DNA from: CAZAMT01 sp964486145
GTDB taxonomy: Bacteria; Bacteroidota; Bacteroidia; Bacteroidales; JAAAOM01
DNA length: 12,936 nucleotides
Direction: 5' to 3'
Assembly: GCA_964486145.1 (NCBI GenBank)
Contig: CAZAMT010000100.1
Location: 1-12,936, forward strand
Below the pieces are notes generated by a model. The model saw only the letters and a program-made list of their open reading frames with translations, ran no database searches and was not told the origin of the DNA. Shown here one piece after another: positions 1 to 7,521 of this stretch. The position numbers and the translations under genes were made by a program. Positions within the stretch are counted from its first letter, which is position 1, and each line of letters starts with the position of its first letter.

Positions 1-66
1 AGGGGTGAAAACAACAAAAATCAGCAGTTTGAAGGCTTTTTAGACCAAACCCATGGTAAAATTTAA
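1..66 (+). CDS. 3' end of an unidentified upstream gene (partial)
   Basis: One plus-strand frame is open from the window edge for 21 codons and ends at TAA (64-66); its last residues are FEGFLDQTHGKI. The other two plus-strand frames hit stops at 6 (TGA) and 44 (TAG). The composition looks like ordinary soluble protein, and the stop lies 12 bases before the ATG of the CoA-binding protein, which is normal operon spacing. I do not recognise the protein from so short a tail, and no function is proposed. Chance cannot be excluded over 21 codons. Confidence 0.45.
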   Translation, partial: RGENNKNQQFEGFLDQTHGKI

Positions 67-78
67 TTTTTAAAAACA

Positions 79-537
79 ATGGCAACTTTAAACCAAATCA
101 AGGACTTTTTAAATGAAAAAAATCTTGCAATCGCAGGTGTTTCAAGAGATTCTAAAAAGTTCGGTCACCAGATTTTTCTTGATTTAAAAAAGAAAGGTTA
201 TACCCCGTATCCGATTAACCCGAATGCTGATGTTATTGTAAATGACAAATGTTACAAAGATGTGGATGATTTACCAGATGGAATAAACCATTTATTTATC
301 GTTACCCCGAAAAACCAAACAGAAGAAGTTATTAAAAAAGCTGCAAAAAAAGGCATCCAAAATATTTGGATCCAACAAATGTCAGAAACCCCTGAATGTA
401 TTGCTATCGCACACGAGAATAACCTAAACCTGATTACCAATGAATGCATTCACATGTTTTCAGAACCGGTTAAGGGAGTACATCGGTTTCACCGTGCAAT
501 AAATAAAATATTCCAACGATATCCAAAACCGGCATAA
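79..537 (+). CDS. CoA-binding (YccU-like) Rossmann-fold protein
   Basis: A 152-residue cytoplasmic protein of the CoA_binding_2 type, related to the CoA/NAD-binding domain of succinyl-CoA synthetase alpha chains. Visible features are a beta-alpha nucleotide-binding start (NLAIAGVSRDSKKFG, residues 15-29), a second strand with YPINPNA (44-50), a third strand with HLFIVTPKNQ (71-80) followed by an acidic/lysine helix, the IWIQQMSE strand and turn (96-103), and a CI-containing tail (NECIHMF, 121-127). The length fits single-domain members of the family, and there is no ligase domain. Members are thought to bind CoA or a related nucleotide, but no firm enzymatic role is established. The start is the first ATG, right after the preceding stop. 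The gene converges on the CHAD gene with 12 bases between the stops. Confidence 0.85.
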   Translation: MATLNQIKDFLNEKNLAIAGVSRDSKKFGHQIFLDLKKKGYTPYPINPNADVIVNDKCYKDVDDLPDGINHLFIVTPKNQTEEVIKKAAKKGIQNIWIQQMSETPECIAIAHENNLNLITNECIHMFSEPVKGVHRFHRAINKIFQRYPKPA

Positions 538-549
538 CCAATTACAGCG

Positions 550-1380
550 CTAATCTTTAGAGATTCCTATTTTTTGAATGTTATCCAATTCCTTTCGCAG
601 ACCTTTTTTTAGTCCTTTCAATTGTGTCCTGGACTGGATTTTTAACCAATTAACCAGATCGTTGATTCGCAATCTGTTTTCATATTCGAAAACCTCGTGG
701 TAAATGACATAACTCGTCAAATAGTTACTAAAGGCCTGACAATCCTGCCAGTATCCTAATTTATCAGTTACTGTTTTAATGAACTCCATGAAATGATCAT
801 CCTTATTTTGAGCAGTAACCGGGTACAAATAATAGATGTTCTTTACAATTTTCCGAAGTTCATGCCACTGGGTTTCCTTGCTGATAAGCATTTTCTCACT
901 TTGTTTGCGAAGTTTTTTGAGATGTTTCTCCAGTCCGCTCCCTATTTTCTTACTGCTGTAACCATTAATTTTAATCAACAGGTTACCGGAAAAATCAATG
1001 TGATTATCAAAATCAAAATTGCTCAATGCTGTTGCAAGCTGAAATGACAATTTCTCCTTTGTTGAAGCCAGGTAATTTTTCAAAAAGGAAAAATCACTGG
1101 TTGAAACATCTTCAAACTTTCTGGTAACATCCAGGTAAACACCCATGTCACGGTAGTTCCCGGAAGCTTTGTAAACATGACGCATTTCATGTTTATACCG
1201 TGCATCCCTTGATTTAAGTATTTTTTGAGTTTCAAGAAAGTGATAGCCCGCTCTCAACTTCTTGATACACACCCGAAGTTCATGAACATCATCATCGGTG
1301 ATTTTCTGTTTCAGTGACCTGAAATGCTTCTCAAATAAACGGTTTTTATCTGCCAGATATGCTTGAAATGCTTCTTTCAT
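550..1380 (-). CDS. CHAD domain protein (polyphosphate-binding type)
   Basis: A 276-residue, lysine/arginine-rich, mostly helical protein. It shows the two-fold internal symmetry of CHAD domains. The basic helix motif HELRVCIKKLR (residues 33-43) recurs as HELRKIVK (173-180). Each copy is followed by the paired RD/QD motif, NYRDMGVYLDV (75-85) and LGYWQDCQAF (208-217). CHAD domains bind inorganic polyphosphate through these conserved His/Arg/Lys residues and localise to polyphosphate granules. No CYTH domain is fused here and no polyphosphate kinase is nearby. The start chosen is the ATG at 1380, preceded by a short AGGG purine run. An upstream in-frame TTG at 1410 would add ten residues with no family resemblance. 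The gene lies 81 bases downstream of a very basic protein on the same strand, probably in one transcript. There is no signal peptide, so it should be cytoplasmic. Confidence 0.85.
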   Translation of the reverse strand: MKEAFQAYLADKNRLFEKHFRSLKQKITDDDVHELRVCIKKLRAGYHFLETQKILKSRDARYKHEMRHVYKASGNYRDMGVYLDVTRKFEDVSTSDFSFLKNYLASTKEKLSFQLATALSNFDFDNHIDFSGNLLIKINGYSSKKIGSGLEKHLKKLRKQSEKMLISKETQWHELRKIVKNIYYLYPVTAQNKDDHFMEFIKTVTDKLGYWQDCQAFSNYLTSYVIYHEVFEYENRLRINDLVNWLKIQSRTQLKGLKKGLRKELDNIQKIGISKD

Positions 1381-1461
1381 TATCCCTGCGAAATAAATTC
1401 CAATTTCCAAAAATGTGAAATACGTTGATGGAAAACCAACTGACCTTTTAAAAAAACGGTA

Positions 1462-2076
1462 TCAGGCAGCATTTTCATCTTTGATTTTGGTCAAATTAGA
1501 ATTGGAAATGATATTTTTCGCCTCTGTGTAATTCACTTTTTGTTTTTTGTAGCTCTGATTTAAGCGTTTATACTCCTTTTTAAGCTTTTTAAATCGTTTC
1601 GACTTCATCTGCTTTTTGGAAAAATCATGCAGGCTTTTTTTAAGTTCTTTTCTTCTTTGCTTTTTTTCTTTGAGATTTTTCTTTAGATCCTTCAAAGCAG
1701 ATTTTAATGTACTGGTTGTTTTAAAATGATCATCTACTTTTGAAGTATTATCCTGAATCTTTGTCTGGCTTGCCGGTTTTTGCGCTCTACCTGGTGTTGA
1801 GCGTGTTGATTTGGCTCTTGTATTTGTTGTTTTTTTACGAGAAGATGTATTGTTTTTTGTACGCGTTGTTCGAGATGCCGCGGTTCCTGTTTTTGTTTTT
1901 TGTTGTGCAGTACCTGCCCGGGGACTTACACCGGTTTTTCGAGGTCTGCCAGGTGGCTTCTTTGCAGGATTTGGTATTGATTTTAACTGTTGAGTTCCTT
2001 CAGTCGCTTTTTGACTTTTACTATTTACTGTTTCCTTTGGTTGAGGATTTTCATCATTTCCATCATTCATTTTCAT
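1462..2076 (-). CDS. Lysine-rich histone-H1-like protein with AT-hook and coiled coil
   Basis: A 204-residue, extremely basic protein. By hand count it has 43 Lys and 13 Arg against 16 acidic residues. Residues 1-115 are low-complexity and rich in Thr/Ser/Pro/Lys, with an AT-hook-like core PPGRPRK (41-47) and a second GR-containing basic patch near 96-100. Residues 118-190 form a strongly charged helix with heptad-like leucines (LKSALKDLKKNLKEKKQ, 124-140), probably a coiled coil. There is no signal peptide or membrane segment. AT-hooks bind the minor groove of AT-rich DNA, and lysine-rich tails of this kind occur in bacterial histone-H1-like proteins; binding to DNA, RNA or polyphosphate here is inference. 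The start is ATG at 2076; ATG at 2070 (Met3) is equally possible. The CHAD gene lies downstream on the same strand. I do not recognise a named family over the full length. Confidence 0.7.
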   Translation of the reverse strand: MKMNDGNDENPQPKETVNSKSQKATEGTQQLKSIPNPAKKPPGRPRKTGVSPRAGTAQQKTKTGTAASRTTRTKNNTSSRKKTTNTRAKSTRSTPGRAQKPASQTKIQDNTSKVDDHFKTTSTLKSALKDLKKNLKEKKQRRKELKKSLHDFSKKQMKSKRFKKLKKEYKRLNQSYKKQKVNYTEAKNIISNSNLTKIKDENAA

Positions 2077-2469
2077 ATAGTTTTAATGAAACGTAGTTTG
2101 GAAAGATATGAAATCCATCATTATTTAACAATTATTTAATATTAAATTAATCTTAAATTTACAGGTACTATTAATCAGTCAGTTGCTTTGCCTGTTTTGT
2201 TATATGAATTTGGGTTTGATGCATTCTTAACTGACTTTTGCAATAAATACACAGACATAAAACACTTATAATACGGGGTTTATATTGCTTGAAAAACTTA
2301 AAAATCACTTTTTTATACTCGAAATATTTGGAATACATTCACAATAAGCGCTTAAAAAATATCTTGATAAAAAAAAGTTTATAAATTTGCAGTCATATTG
2401 AATGAAATAAATATTTTCATTGCTCGTTAGATAAATTAATGAAAGCCAGTATAAATTAAATACCTTGTT
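2077..2469. other. Divergent intergenic region, AT-rich
   Basis: These 393 bases separate the basic-protein gene (minus strand) from the small secreted-protein gene (plus strand). They are very AT-rich with many A and T runs. I see no coding frame with protein-like composition, no tRNA and no clear hairpin-plus-T-run. The only recognisable signal is the TAnnTTTG box at 2382-2389 for the plus-strand gene. I found no good -7 match for the minus-strand gene. Confidence 0.6.
2382..2389 (+). promoter_or_regulatory. Putative Bacteroidota -7 promoter box for the 2470 gene
   Basis: The octamer TAAATTTG matches the Bacteroidota primary-sigma -7 consensus TAnnTTTG exactly. It would start transcription about 75 bases before the ATG at 2470. 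A TTG occurs at 2364-2366, but the 15-base spacer is shorter than the usual spacing of about 19, so the -33 half is weak. In DNA this AT-rich a chance match is possible. Confidence 0.4.
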
Positions 2470-2940
2470 ATGAAAACCGTATTGATAAGTTTGTTCATAC
2501 TTTCAACGTATCTATTTTCAGTAAAGGCGCAGGATGTTCCGGTTACTGTGTTCATGAAAGATGGTAAAACAATAGAAGTTAAACATTTCGGTCAGCTTGA
2601 TTGCAGCGGAAGTATTTATTTTGACAATTACATACTTACAAAAGGTAAGTTAAATGAATCTTTCACCGAACTAAAAGACTATTCAAAAATTGCGAAGATT
2701 GAGTTTCAGGGATTTAAAGAAGCCCCGACACCAACTGGTGGCAATGAAAAAGCAACATTGATTTTAACAAGAAAAAACGGTGTAAGGGTGACTTTAGACG
2801 AAGCAAATATAAACATGTCGTGTTACGAAGTAGAAGAAAAATTCAACGAATTACAGCTTCAAACCATCAATCCCTTAACCGATGAGTTGGAGGAAGCCAA
2901 AATTTCAGTAATGAATATCCAGGAAATTGTATTTAAATAA
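2470..2940 (+). CDS. Small secreted protein of unknown function with internal duplication
   Basis: A 156-residue protein with a clear Sec signal peptide (MKTVLISLFILSTYLFSVKA, cleavage near residue 20), so periplasmic or exported; there is no lipobox Cys at the cleavage site. The mature part appears to be two related beta-rich modules, residues 24-80 and 94-155, joined by a Pro/Thr/Gly linker (EAPTPTGGNEK). Each begins with a hydrophobic strand, a charged K-x-G turn and another strand (VFMKDGKTIEV; LILTRKNGVRV), has a single Cys a few residues on (Cys45, Cys118), and ends in an I-x-x-I-x-F strand (IAKIEF; IQEIVF). The two cysteines could form one disulfide. I do not recognise the family. It has its own promoter-like box and converges on the PKD gene with 3 bases between stop codons. 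It carries no T9SS C-terminal domain. Confidence 0.75.
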   Translation: MKTVLISLFILSTYLFSVKAQDVPVTVFMKDGKTIEVKHFGQLDCSGSIYFDNYILTKGKLNESFTELKDYSKIAKIEFQGFKEAPTPTGGNEKATLILTRKNGVRVTLDEANINMSCYEVEEKFNELQLQTINPLTDELEEAKISVMNIQEIVFK

Positions 2941-2943
2941 TAA

Positions 2944-5900
2944 CTATTTCAGCAAGGTAATGGTTCCTTTTTTCGTTACCAGGTTGCCTTCCCATGTTTC
3001 AACCTGAACAATGTATGCATAGCTATCAATGTTTTGTAGCTTCCCTTTGTAGGTACCATCCCAACCTTCGGTAAGGTTATCGGTGAAAAACACTTCATTC
3101 CCCCACCGGTTAAATACACGGAATTCAATTAGATTTTTTATACCCCAGCCCCGGATGTAAACCACATCATTAACTCCATCTCCGTTTGGTGTAAACGAAT
3201 TGGGCATGGCAAGCGAGTACTCCTCACGCACTTCAACAGGAATATTCACGGGTATGTTAAAACAATCCTTGTCATCACTCACAAGTAAGGTAATCGTTGT
3301 GCTTTCAAATGGAGTAGCATGTACGGTAGCGCAGTTTGGACAAGGAAAAAAGCTTTCGGGCGACCAATGGTAATAGTACCCGGTTAATGAATCTATATGA
3401 AATGTTACATTCTCTCCAATGATTATGCTGGTATCTTTGGGCGATACATCAATATCTGGCGGCTGCTGAACAGTAACCAATGTACTTTCCTGATTTTCGC
3501 AACCCGTTACAGAGTCTGTTATAACAGCGAGATATGAGGTTGTAAACAAAGGTGTTGCCATTGTCTCATATGCTGAGGGATTCTCAATATCGTTTGCAGG
3601 GTTCCAATTTATTCTGTTACCTCCAGTCGCATGGATCTTAACCGATTGTCCTCTGCAAATAAATGTATCAGGCATAACCCAAATAGCGGGCAAAGGATGT
3701 ATGGTAAATGACTTATAGAGGGTATCACTGCATCCCTGGCTATTCGAAACGATCAATTTCGCCGAATAATCCCCGGGATTGAATTCCGAAGCAAAGTTTT
3801 CCGAAGTACCGGTAAATCCATTGCTAAATCTCCATTCGTTATTTGATTGACCAAATGACGTATTACTGAAAATGATGTCCTGTTTTTCACATAAGGCCGG
3901 ATTCTCAATATTAAATCCTGCTTGAAGTTCATGAACATATAATGTATCCTCAATTGGAGGTGGCAGGCATCTTCCTGAATCTCCTTTTAATATAAGTTTA
4001 GGAATATTGTTACCCATTCCATAATAACGATGGGTTACCGGATTACCAGAAACAAAATTACCATCCCCCAGATCCCATTCAAAACTATATACATCGACTG
4101 TATCTTCAAGGGTCAGCGTAACCTCATCCCCCTGACATACAGCTTCAGCGCTCATAGAAAAATTTCCTCTCGGACCGGTAACCATGACCTTACGACTATA
4201 GTTGTCCTCACAACCATAACTGGTTTCAACATTTAAGGATATGGTATATTCACCCGGCAAGGGGTATGTAAATGCCCTGTTTTTGGCATATTCCGAGGTA
4301 CTGTTTTTAAATCCAAAGTCCCATAGCCCTGCAGCAACGTCTTTTTCCGGGATACCATCGTGTGTGAATTCTACCAGTTCCGGGTAACAATTATAAAAAC
4401 TATCACTAACAGAAAAATGGGCGTTGGCCTTTTGAATTTTCACGAGGTCAGGTTGTGTTTTAAACGTATCAGTGCAACCGTATTGATATACGATCAGTGA
4501 TACCTGAAACTCCCCTGCATCTGCATATTCATGTGAAATAGTTTCGGAGGTATCCCCGGAAAGAGCGCCATCGCCAAAATTCCATCGTACACTGTCACTT
4601 TCACGATAGAAATGCGAGAAAAAAACCGGGTTTCCCGCGCAAGTCTCTGTGTCAGTTAATGGTGTGAATTCAGCAGATGGATTTGCCGTATTTATTTGTT
4701 TGGAGACACCCGCCTCGCAACCAAATGTATCAGTTACTGAGAAATAAACTGTATAAGAACCAACATTGTAATAAGTATGTGAAAAATTACTTGTGCCGGA
4801 GAAATAACTTGAATCGATACCATCCCCATAATCAATTTGCCATTTTTCAAATGGATGCACATTTACCATCGAAGTATCTTTAAAATTGATTGTTACGGGT
4901 GCGCATCCTTCGGTAATATCCGATTCGAAGCCCACAAATGGTTGATATGCAAATACTTTAAAATGAGCGGTATCAAAACATTGATTATCATAATATGTAA
5001 TCAATTGAATGTTATGTTCACCGGGCTTGTTAAAAACATGATAAACTGTATCTTTATTTGTGCGTAAAGGTCTTGCGCTATCATTGAATTGCCAAAGATA
5101 CTTTTCAAAACAATAGTTTACCGTTTCGTAGGAGCCGGAACCATCAAACATAACTGAATCACCGGCACACAAAGCCGTATCTCCCATTATGAGTGCTTCA
5201 GGTTCACGCACATGTATCAACTCCCTCGCTGTATCAGAGCATGTCCCATTGATTGCAATAAATTCCAACTGATAATCACCTTCAGCGCTGTAGTTCTTCA
5301 TTGCAGTTATATCCGTGGTATTTGTAGTTCCATCACCAAAACTCCATTTGAAATCAACATGGTTATCCGGATCACCATGAAATACATAATCGAATGGCTG
5401 GCTGCAGTCCATTTGTTTTTGAAATTTTGCAACGGGCCCGTTGGCAATTAAATAATCTTCTTTAACAGTTTCAGAAACGCAGCCATTATAGCTCACAACA
5501 AGTTTGGCATTTAGCTGGCCCGTACCGGATAGCTTTGCCCTCCAGATAGTATCGCTACCCGCTGGGTCAAGGGGAACTGGTGTATTACCAATTCTGTAAT
5601 GCCATTTATTAATTTTTTCATTCAGGTGGGGTGGATACGAAAATTTCAGCTCTTCATTTTGACAGAACGTAGTTGGCAGAATCTGAAAATCCGGTTCCAG
5701 AGCTTCGCCCACATTTATAGTAATAACATATGAGGTATCCGTACACCCTTCTTCGTTGGTAATAACCAGTTTCGAATCAAACTCACCTGGCTGCGTGTAA
5801 TCATGGGAAATACCATCCTGGCTGCTGTTGACAATCTCCCCATCGCCAAAAATCCATTCCCGGTTTGTAATCTCCAGATCCGATTGGCTGATATCAGTGA

Positions 5901-7302
5901 AATGAACAGTCAATGGCTTGCAGCCCTGCACCGTGTCAACTTTAAACTGCGCTGTTGGTTTCTTAATGGTCATTGATTTTGTAACAGAGCTGACGCAGCC
6001 ATTGTCATTTTCAACGGTTAAAGTTGTACTCAGAATATTTGTGGAACTAATGGTATATGGGTTTTCCCCGGGTGAAACGGAATACGTTTTTACTGGATTT
6101 TGCTCCGTTGATGTTGTATTGTCATCAAATTTCCAGCTATAGTTTACAGCATTCGTTGAATTGCTTGTGAAACTGACATCCACCGGTGATTGGCATGAAT
6201 AATCCGGTGAAAATGTAAAATCTGCTACAATCTCGTCCACATGAATCGTCCATAAAACTGTATCAGCACATACATCACCTGGCGTAGCTATTAATTGAAT
6301 CTGGTATGTACCTGCATTTGTATAGTAATGTGCCCCGCTGGTATCATTAGAGAAGCCTCCGTCTCCAAAATCCCAGTACACATTGATACCATCCTCTGTA
6401 GTAGCCTTAAAATCAAGCATGCCGGGACAGATAACATCTTCCGATGAAACAGAATTTCCATCCTGGGACAGCAAACCGCTGGCAGAAACATCCTGTATAT
6501 TAAATAATTTGGAGGTTGAAGTGGAACATCCGTAATCGGAAGAAACTTTCAGCGTTACCGCATAGCTACCAAATGAAGTGAAAACATGACTCGGTGATTC
6601 ATCATTGGAGCTGGATTCGTCACCAAAATCCCAATCATAGGTAATTGTTCCACTACCTGAAGAGTTGTTGTTAAAATTAACTGTCGCGGGTGCTTCACAA
6701 GCCACCGATGGCGCCATATCAAAGATGGATGTTGGAGGCTGTACCACATCAACATATGCTTCTTTCTCAATATTACCGGAGCAACCATTTTCATCAACCA
6801 CCTCGAGGTAAACATCAAATGAACCTGCTGTGGTATACGTATATGATGGATTTTGCCTTGAGTCAATAAAACCCGAACGGAAATCCCATTTCCATTCATT
6901 GATTGGTGCATCGCCAACAGTTGAATTGTCAATAAATTGAGAGGTAAAAGGAGTGCAGCCTTTTGTATCTCCCTGAAAATCAGCTACAGGGTTACTAAAG
7001 ACAGTGATATTTGCATTTGATTCATCCGTGGCTGTACCGTTTGAAACTGTTAAAGTTACGGTGTATGTTCCCGGTGATGTATACGTTGCCTGTGGATTCT
7101 TATTTGTAGAGGAATTTCCATTACCAAAATCCCACGAATAAGTCAGATTTTCACCAGTGCTGTTATCAGTAAAAGCCACAACCAATGGTGAACATCCGGT
7201 TGTCTGATCAGCCGTGAAATCGGCATTTACCTGGCCAAAGGCAATTCCTCCAGAACCTGTAATAATTATTACATAAATCCATACATATTTTATTGCTTTC
7301 AT
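2944..7302 (-). CDS. Large PKD-repeat surface protein, T9SS type B substrate
   Basis: A 1452-residue exported protein. Residues 1-23 are a Sec signal peptide ending in IAFG. Residues 24-1203 hold fourteen tandem PKD or PKD-like modules of 78-90 residues, most with the W-x-F-G-D/N-G core, for example WDFGNGN in module 1 and WSFGDGT in module 8. Residues 1204-1361 are two Ig-like modules. Residues 1362-1452 form a gliding-motility-associated C-terminal domain: PNSFTPNGDGVND, FNRWGNEVF, GWDGTYKG and the final KKGTITLLK are all present. This domain class (type B) directs export by the type IX secretion system in Bacteroidota and typically depends on a PorP/SprF partner, here encoded divergently. 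PKD modules generally mediate binding to proteins or polysaccharides; no catalytic domain is visible. Likely role (inference): an adhesin or extracellular matrix protein. Nothing specifically shows gliding motility. The start is the only ATG that precedes the signal peptide. Confidence 0.9.
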   Translation of the reverse strand: MKAIKYVWIYVIIITGSGGIAFGQVNADFTADQTTGCSPLVVAFTDNSTGENLTYSWDFGNGNSSTNKNPQATYTSPGTYTVTLTVSNGTATDESNANITVFSNPVADFQGDTKGCTPFTSQFIDNSTVGDAPINEWKWDFRSGFIDSRQNPSYTYTTAGSFDVYLEVVDENGCSGNIEKEAYVDVVQPPTSIFDMAPSVACEAPATVNFNNNSSGSGTITYDWDFGDESSSNDESPSHVFTSFGSYAVTLKVSSDYGCSTSTSKLFNIQDVSASGLLSQDGNSVSSEDVICPGMLDFKATTEDGINVYWDFGDGGFSNDTSGAHYYTNAGTYQIQLIATPGDVCADTVLWTIHVDEIVADFTFSPDYSCQSPVDVSFTSNSTNAVNYSWKFDDNTTSTEQNPVKTYSVSPGENPYTISSTNILSTTLTVENDNGCVSSVTKSMTIKKPTAQFKVDTVQGCKPLTVHFTDISQSDLEITNREWIFGDGEIVNSSQDGISHDYTQPGEFDSKLVITNEEGCTDTSYVITINVGEALEPDFQILPTTFCQNEELKFSYPPHLNEKINKWHYRIGNTPVPLDPAGSDTIWRAKLSGTGQLNAKLVVSYNGCVSETVKEDYLIANGPVAKFQKQMDCSQPFDYVFHGDPDNHVDFKWSFGDGTTNTTDITAMKNYSAEGDYQLEFIAINGTCSDTARELIHVREPEALIMGDTALCAGDSVMFDGSGSYETVNYCFEKYLWQFNDSARPLRTNKDTVYHVFNKPGEHNIQLITYYDNQCFDTAHFKVFAYQPFVGFESDITEGCAPVTINFKDTSMVNVHPFEKWQIDYGDGIDSSYFSGTSNFSHTYYNVGSYTVYFSVTDTFGCEAGVSKQINTANPSAEFTPLTDTETCAGNPVFFSHFYRESDSVRWNFGDGALSGDTSETISHEYADAGEFQVSLIVYQYGCTDTFKTQPDLVKIQKANAHFSVSDSFYNCYPELVEFTHDGIPEKDVAAGLWDFGFKNSTSEYAKNRAFTYPLPGEYTISLNVETSYGCEDNYSRKVMVTGPRGNFSMSAEAVCQGDEVTLTLEDTVDVYSFEWDLGDGNFVSGNPVTHRYYGMGNNIPKLILKGDSGRCLPPPIEDTLYVHELQAGFNIENPALCEKQDIIFSNTSFGQSNNEWRFSNGFTGTSENFASEFNPGDYSAKLIVSNSQGCSDTLYKSFTIHPLPAIWVMPDTFICRGQSVKIHATGGNRINWNPANDIENPSAYETMATPLFTTSYLAVITDSVTGCENQESTLVTVQQPPDIDVSPKDTSIIIGENVTFHIDSLTGYYYHWSPESFFPCPNCATVHATPFESTTITLLVSDDKDCFNIPVNIPVEVREEYSLAMPNSFTPNGDGVNDVVYIRGWGIKNLIEFRVFNRWGNEVFFTDNLTEGWDGTYKGKLQNIDSYAYIVQVETWEGNLVTKKGTITLLK
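2947..3219 (-). other. T9SS type B C-terminal sorting domain
   Basis: This is the coding region for the last 91 residues of the PKD protein. It shows the family signature in order: NSFTPNGDGVND, an I-x-x-F-R-V-F-N-R-W-G core, GWDGTYKG, a Y-A-Y-I-V strand and a terminal lysine-rich KKGTITLLK strand. Known members of this domain family (gliding-motility-associated C-terminal domain) act as outer-membrane translocation signals. Confidence 0.9.
3220..7233 (-). repeat. Array of 16 tandem PKD/Ig-like protein modules
   Basis: By residue number the modules are 24-102, 103-187, 188-272, 273-358, 359-448, 449-534, 535-621, 622-700, 701-787, 788-874, 875-958, 959-1043, 1044-1125, 1126-1203 (PKD-like), then 1204-1280 and 1281-1361 (Ig-like). 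Nearly every module has one Cys about 10-20 residues in and one about 15-20 residues before its end, as in GCTP and NGCSG of module 2, which suggests one disulfide per module. Module 1 lacks the second Cys; module 9 has an extra Cys in NYCFE; module 16 has a CPNC pair plus one more. Modules are divergent in sequence, so this is an old protein-level expansion rather than a recent DNA repeat. Confidence 0.8.
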
Positions 7303-7521
7303 AAATCCGTTAAATAGGGTTTATATATTAGAGGAAGGGAATATATTTTCTTTAGTGAAATCACGGTGCTCAGGCTATTGTTATAATTAAGTTTTATTTA
7401 TGATAATGAAACATTTAGCAAGCCAATACAGTAGAAAGTTTTGTTTTATTCGTTGAAATAATCTCTTTTGTTACAATAATGTCAACAATTTTAGTCTAAG
7501 TTGAATCTTAAAGCCTCGCGA
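7303..7521. promoter_or_regulatory. Divergent promoter region between PKD gene and porP-like operon
   Basis: These 219 AT-rich bases must hold promoters for both the PKD surface protein (minus) and the porP-like operon (plus), so the two could be co-regulated. I looked for TAnnTTTG on both strands and found no exact match suitably placed for either gene, so no box is assigned. No operator palindrome or hairpin stands out. Confidence 0.45.

Noticed and set aside
793..1047. 84-codon plus-strand open frame antisense to the CHAD gene
   Set aside because: Fully covered by the CHAD domain coding region, whose conserved motifs fix the coding strand.
1381..1410. TTG start at 1410 for the CHAD gene
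   Set aside because: It would add ten residues without family similarity; ATG at 1380 begins the CHAD helix and has a purine run just upstream.
1740..2096. 118-codon plus-strand open frame antisense to the basic protein
   Set aside because: The Phe/Leu/Tyr-rich translation is what lysine/arginine codons give on the opposite strand; it has no start signal or protein-like pattern.
6555..6932. 125-codon minus-strand open frame inside the PKD gene in another frame
   Set aside because: It lies wholly within PKD-coding DNA, is unusually rich in Met, His and Ile, and resembles no real protein; it is a frame shadow of repeat-coding sequence.
3220..7233. CRISPR array or DNA-level tandem repeat in the PKD region
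   Set aside because: The periodicity is at the protein-domain level (about 80-90 residues) with divergent DNA; there are no short identical repeats with unique spacers.
2944..7302. Calling the PKD protein a gliding-motility adhesin such as SprB
   Set aside because: The C-terminal domain name comes from a sorting domain shared by many exported proteins in non-gliding Bacteroidota; no gld/spr genes are seen here.
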